The translations under genes were made by a program, and so were the position numbers. Source: Hybos culiciformis (lineage: Eukaryota; Arthropoda; Insecta; Diptera; Hybotidae). From it: 64,000 nt of DNA. The notes beneath the pieces are model-generated. The model was not told the origin of the DNA. It saw nothing but the letters and a program-made list of their open reading frames with translations, and did not search any database. Location: the NCBI GenBank assembly GCA_964007475.1, contig OZ023273.1, forward strand, positions 127,714,732-127,778,731, read 5' to 3'. Shown here one piece after another: positions 62,183-64,000 of this stretch. Numbering within the stretch: position 1 is the stretch's first letter; each line of letters starts with the position of its first letter.

Positions 62183-64000
62183 CTAAAAAAATCCAGAAAA
62201 ATTTAAATAAAATTTTAATCAAATATAATTTTGAAAAAATATAGTTTTGGAGCAACTCTCGGAGCAACTAAACATAGGTAAGTAAAGTACTTGGCAAATA
62301 AAACAATCATAAAACTGAGAACTGAAAAATGAACTATTCTTATGTAACTATAATAAAATAATAACTCACATCCAGATCAAAAATCAATGAAATCATTACA
62401 CGAATATTTTGTTTTAAAGTTTGAACATTGATATTGTCCCTATTACGTGCACCTGCTAAATTCTTTGTCTTATCGAAATAAATTATAAATTGAAATTTAA
62501 TACATTTTGACATTAATATTTTCATTAAAATGATTTATTTATATATAGATTTCCATAAAAAAAGGACGGAAGATTCATATTTTATTGCTCAATTGCATGT
62601 ACATATGTAAACATAAGAACAGTTTTGATATTTAAAAGTTTTAAATTTAATTCAATAAAAATTTAGAATTTTTACTCAAGGTTATAAATTTCATTCTTAA
62701 TCTATTATACTTATCAAATATCGTATTTATATTTGTTTAGTTGGTTTTAATTGCATTTCATTTTTAAATGTTTTGAAAGCATATAATATGCGTCAACAAA
62801 AGATGAGTCTTTTATTTACATTGAATTATTTAATTTAAAACTTTGTCTCGTCTTCAATAAGTAAACATATAAATATTGAAAATAGAAATTTGTTTTTTTC
62901 TTTAACAAAGACTCTAGTTTTGGCTTAAATTATCGCAAGTCTTATTTTAAATTATTTTCCGCACATACCAATACGAATATTCATTGATTATTGGCGATTA
63001 TTTTTCGACGAATATTATTGCACAAATATATTTATACACGGCCTATTTACACTCGGTGGTAATATTTAAAATGGACTAGAGTAATCGTATACGATAGATG
63101 TTCTCGAATGTGCTATTAGGAGACATATCTTGTTCCGAAAGTCACTTTGTGTTCACAATCGTATTAGCAAAGAATATTAATTATTATAAATTTTTTCTTT
63201 TCAATAATCAATATTAATAAATAAATAATTATTGTTATCAGAAAAAATTACATCAAATTTGTATTAAAATTTTCTCACGTTAAAACTATATAATAATTCA
63301 AATCAATAAATAATTGATAAAGACACTAAGACATGAAATTTGTTAATCAAATTTTTTATAAGCCACAAATAAAATTTAATGTTCATAAAAATTCAACATT
63401 ATTATATTAATAAGTATTTAATTGTAAACAAAAAAAAAACATTATTTAATATTTTTGTATATGGTCAAAAAAAAAAAAAAAAAAAACGACACAATAAAAT
63501 TAATTTGTTGACACCATTTGTCATTCATTTAATGTGTAATCTTTATTTTACATTCATATTTAATTTTACATTCATATTTTACACTTATATAATATATATT
63601 TTACATTTTCATTTCCACACTCTTTCAGCTTCTTATTCATCATTTAGTTACTAATCATTAATTGTGTTTTGTTTAAAAAAAAAATAAACATTTAATTTAT
63701 AATTTTGTTGAAATTTTTATCAAACAATAAATACATGTATTTATTAAAAATATTATGTTTTTTAATGATTATAAAATGAAAAATTAAAGAGAATAATATG
63801 TATTGTACACTAAATTCAATGTCAATAACAATGTATAAATTAATGTTGTTTTAATAATTTTTATTATTTAAATGGGGATCTCATAATAATAACATTAAAC
63901 CCTTGAAACTATATAATGTCGATATTAATAAAATGCACTTTATTTCCGTATAAAATTTTACTTTTTCTTAATACGGTATTTTAGAAATCGGTATATAGAG
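62183..64000. other. Upstream of the RhoGEF exons; no further exon established
   Basis: AT-rich. The first intron of the RhoGEF gene, or its promoter, must lie here, but no candidate exon ends in the required phase. The remaining reading frames are short and low-complexity. The stretch near 63000-63170 is somewhat GC-richer and may be promoter or 5' UTR. Confidence 0.35.

Noticed and set aside
62340..62525. Possible upstream exon of the RhoGEF gene (acceptor-like TTTAGCAG, donor-like GAT|GTGAGT)
   Set aside because: It ends in phase 0, whereas the next exon needs two bases; joining it gives an immediate stop, and the frame that would fit contains stops.
63379..63654. 91-codon plus-strand frame
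   Set aside because: Low-complexity, poly-Lys and Phe/Tyr-rich; expected by chance at this base composition.
1..64000. CRISPR arrays, operons, bacterial promoters
   Set aside because: Spliced genes and eukaryotic transposons show this is animal nuclear DNA; no spacer-repeat array was seen.

Overview
The window is very AT-rich animal nuclear DNA with long gene-poor spacers, homopolymer runs, spliced genes with GT/AG introns, and many short cut-and-paste transposon relics. Secreted leucine-rich-repeat (LRR) proteins with coiled-coil tails, scattered TATGTATGTA-type simple sequence, hAT and Tc1/mariner-like MITEs and a non-LTR retrotransposon remnant all fit an insect. The order cannot be fixed from the sequence.

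Layout. 1-3.3 kb is empty. 3.4-5.2 kb holds an intronless type I membrane LRR protein on the minus strand. 5.6-40.3 kb has no convincing host gene. It carries a foldback element (5.6-6.3 kb), an internally deleted hAT transposon with an 8-bp target duplication (13.6-14.2 kb), a small TIR element (19.5 kb), a composite TIR element with a tRNA-like inverted pair and a 41-bp minisatellite (22.8-24.2 kb), a row of perfect stem-loops (27.75-28.0 kb) and a non-LTR retrotransposon 3' remnant (32.5-33.0 kb).

The main locus is 40.5-52.6 kb. Four paralogous genes there encode secreted LRR proteins. Two adjacent plus-strand genes (40503, 42851) are intronless 'short' forms. A convergent pair (46622 plus strand, 52639 minus strand) encodes 'long' forms, with one and two introns, that end in a conserved coiled-coil tail. 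All four share a signal peptide, an N-terminal Cys cluster, about a dozen LRRs with an irregular middle section, and a C-terminal Cys module. This architecture resembles the mosquito LRIM/APL1 haemolymph proteins. If the resemblance is homology, short and long forms could pair or act as soluble recognition or complement-control factors; that is inference.

52.8-58.4 kb has no gene. 58.4-62.2 kb is a minus-strand gene for a small DH-PH RhoGEF. Six exons could be joined in phase (432 residues to the stop), but its 5' end was not found and may lie upstream of the window. 62.2-64 kb shows nothing else.
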